64,000 bases of DNA from Burkholderia ambifaria (lineage in GTDB: Bacteria; Pseudomonadota; Gammaproteobacteria; Burkholderiales; Burkholderiaceae), in assembly GCF_001443045.1 (NCBI RefSeq), contig NZ_LKPJ01000029.1, positions 1 through 64,000 on the forward strand. Direction: 5' to 3'. How positions within the stretch are numbered: position 1 is the first letter of the stretch; each line of letters begins with the position of its first letter. Positions 63,533 to 64,000 of the stretch are shown piece by piece. The position numbers were made by a program, and so were the translations under genes. A model generated the notes under the pieces. It searched no databases, was not told the DNA's origin, and was given only the letters and a program-made list of their open reading frames with translations.

Positions 63533-64000
63533 ATGACCACCGTCGAAGTCGAAGCGGCCGAACGTGTCGAACAGGCACAGGCATCCCTGTGGACCTTGTT
63601 CAAGGTCATCGCCGGCATTTCCGCCATCTCGTGGGGCGGGCTATCGATGATGGCGCAGCTCGAACGCCATTACGTCGACCGGTTGCAGCGCATCGAGCCG
63701 CACGTGTTCGCCGATCTCGTCGCACTCGCATGGCTCGTGCCCGGCCCCGTCGGCTGCAATGTCGCGGTGCAGGTCGGCCAGACGCTGCACGGCCGCGCCG
63801 GCGCATGGGTCGCAGGCATCGCGAGCGTGCTGCCCTTCTCCGTGCTGATGACGCTGTTCGCGATCTTCTACCGCACGCCGATCGTGCGCTCGCTCGCCGC
63901 GCCGATGCTGATCAATCACTTCGGGATGGTGCTCGCCGCGCTGATCGGCGTCACGTGGCTCAAGCAGTTGCGCACGCTCGTGCGCACGCGGCTCGAACAG
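63533..64000 (+). CDS. Chromate transporter family protein, truncated by window end
   Basis: The first 156 codons are present and the frame is open at the window end. After a hydrophilic start come the CHR-family motifs: AISWGGLSMMAQLERHYVD (about 32-50), ADLVALAWLVPGPVGCNVAV (about 66-85, the PGP motif), and two to three hydrophobic helices. Single-domain CHR proteins often come in pairs that form an efflux system for chromate or related oxyanions. ATG 63533 fits well; the gene lies 198 bases after the GGDEF-EAL gene. Confidence 0.85.
   Translation, partial: MTTVEVEAAERVEQAQASLWTLFKVIAGISAISWGGLSMMAQLERHYVDRLQRIEPHVFADLVALAWLVPGPVGCNVAVQVGQTLHGRAGAWVAGIASVLPFSVLMTLFAIFYRTPIVRSLAAPMLINHFGMVLAALIGVTWLKQLRTLVRTRLEQ

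Noticed and set aside
1-64000. CRISPR arrays, tRNA/rRNA genes, IS elements or prophage genes
   Set aside because: No regularly spaced repeats, no cloverleaf-type sequences with CCA-adjacent stems, and no transposase, integrase or phage structural gene could be recognised by reading.

Overview
The window reads as a high-GC (about two-thirds G+C by eye) beta-proteobacterial chromosome segment, most likely Burkholderia and probably a Burkholderia cepacia complex species. The grounds are the gene families (PHB depolymerase, PrsK-free LPS-core genes next to msbA, a MoxR/CoxE pair, DUF1841, tandem small cytochromes c), the codon bias, and start-proximal TACAAT/TATACT-type -10 boxes. No database search was possible, so the species call is an inference. 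Nearly all of the sequence is ordinary, tightly packed chromosomal coding DNA. No tRNA, rRNA, CRISPR array, integrase or transposase gene was seen.

Layout. 1-821: an unusual fold-back. A 161-bp direct copy of the start of a lipoprotein gene is joined to a 239-bp perfect inverted repeat of that gene's promoter region. 730-4964: a glycine/threonine-rich lipoprotein, then a PRC-barrel lipoprotein / MFS transporter / FUSC-protein operon. 5023-11959: an RcnB-like protein, msbA, and the LPS-core genes (two family-2 glycosyltransferases, an O-antigen-ligase-like polymerase/ligase, a heptosyltransferase). 12514-22188: dnaE, the tRNA-modification pair trhO-gluQ, rhlE, a lysozyme-inhibitor-like protein, a small lipoprotein and purT. 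22428-37962: a META-domain lipoprotein, a very long FtsK, a lactonase, a GH15 enzyme, phaZ, a TetR regulator, rsxB-nth, an EamA transporter, a DUF1841 protein and two cytochromes c. 38207-46724: a MoxR ATPase with its VWA partner, BenE-type symporter, transaldolase, VOC protein, DUF3311/sodium-solute symporter pair, a spermidine-synthase-like protein and a small membrane protein.

46988-52017 is the accessory part, with visibly lower GC in places. It holds a HigBA-like toxin-antitoxin pair and an amino-acid-binding protein plus M14 deacylase preceded by two HutC-type palindromes. It also holds a 1.3-kb insertion that carries one ParA-like ATPase gene and is bounded by an intact deoxyinosine-glycosylase gene and a displaced 3' fragment of the same gene. 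52017-64000 then returns to core genes: ubiC-htpG, a MocR-type regulator divergent from a VOC/EamA/aminotransferase/RidA/PhzF group, a CACHE-GGDEF-EAL protein, and the start of a chromate-transporter gene cut by the window end.

The three signals most worth following are: (i) the leader of the GGDEF-EAL gene at 60886-60994, which contains a possible pseudoknot and two mutually exclusive hairpins, the second with terminator geometry and ending just before the start codon; (ii) the ParA cassette that appears to have replaced the 3' half of its target gene; (iii) the fold-back at the start, which is either an assembly or amplification artefact or a real inversion-duplication.
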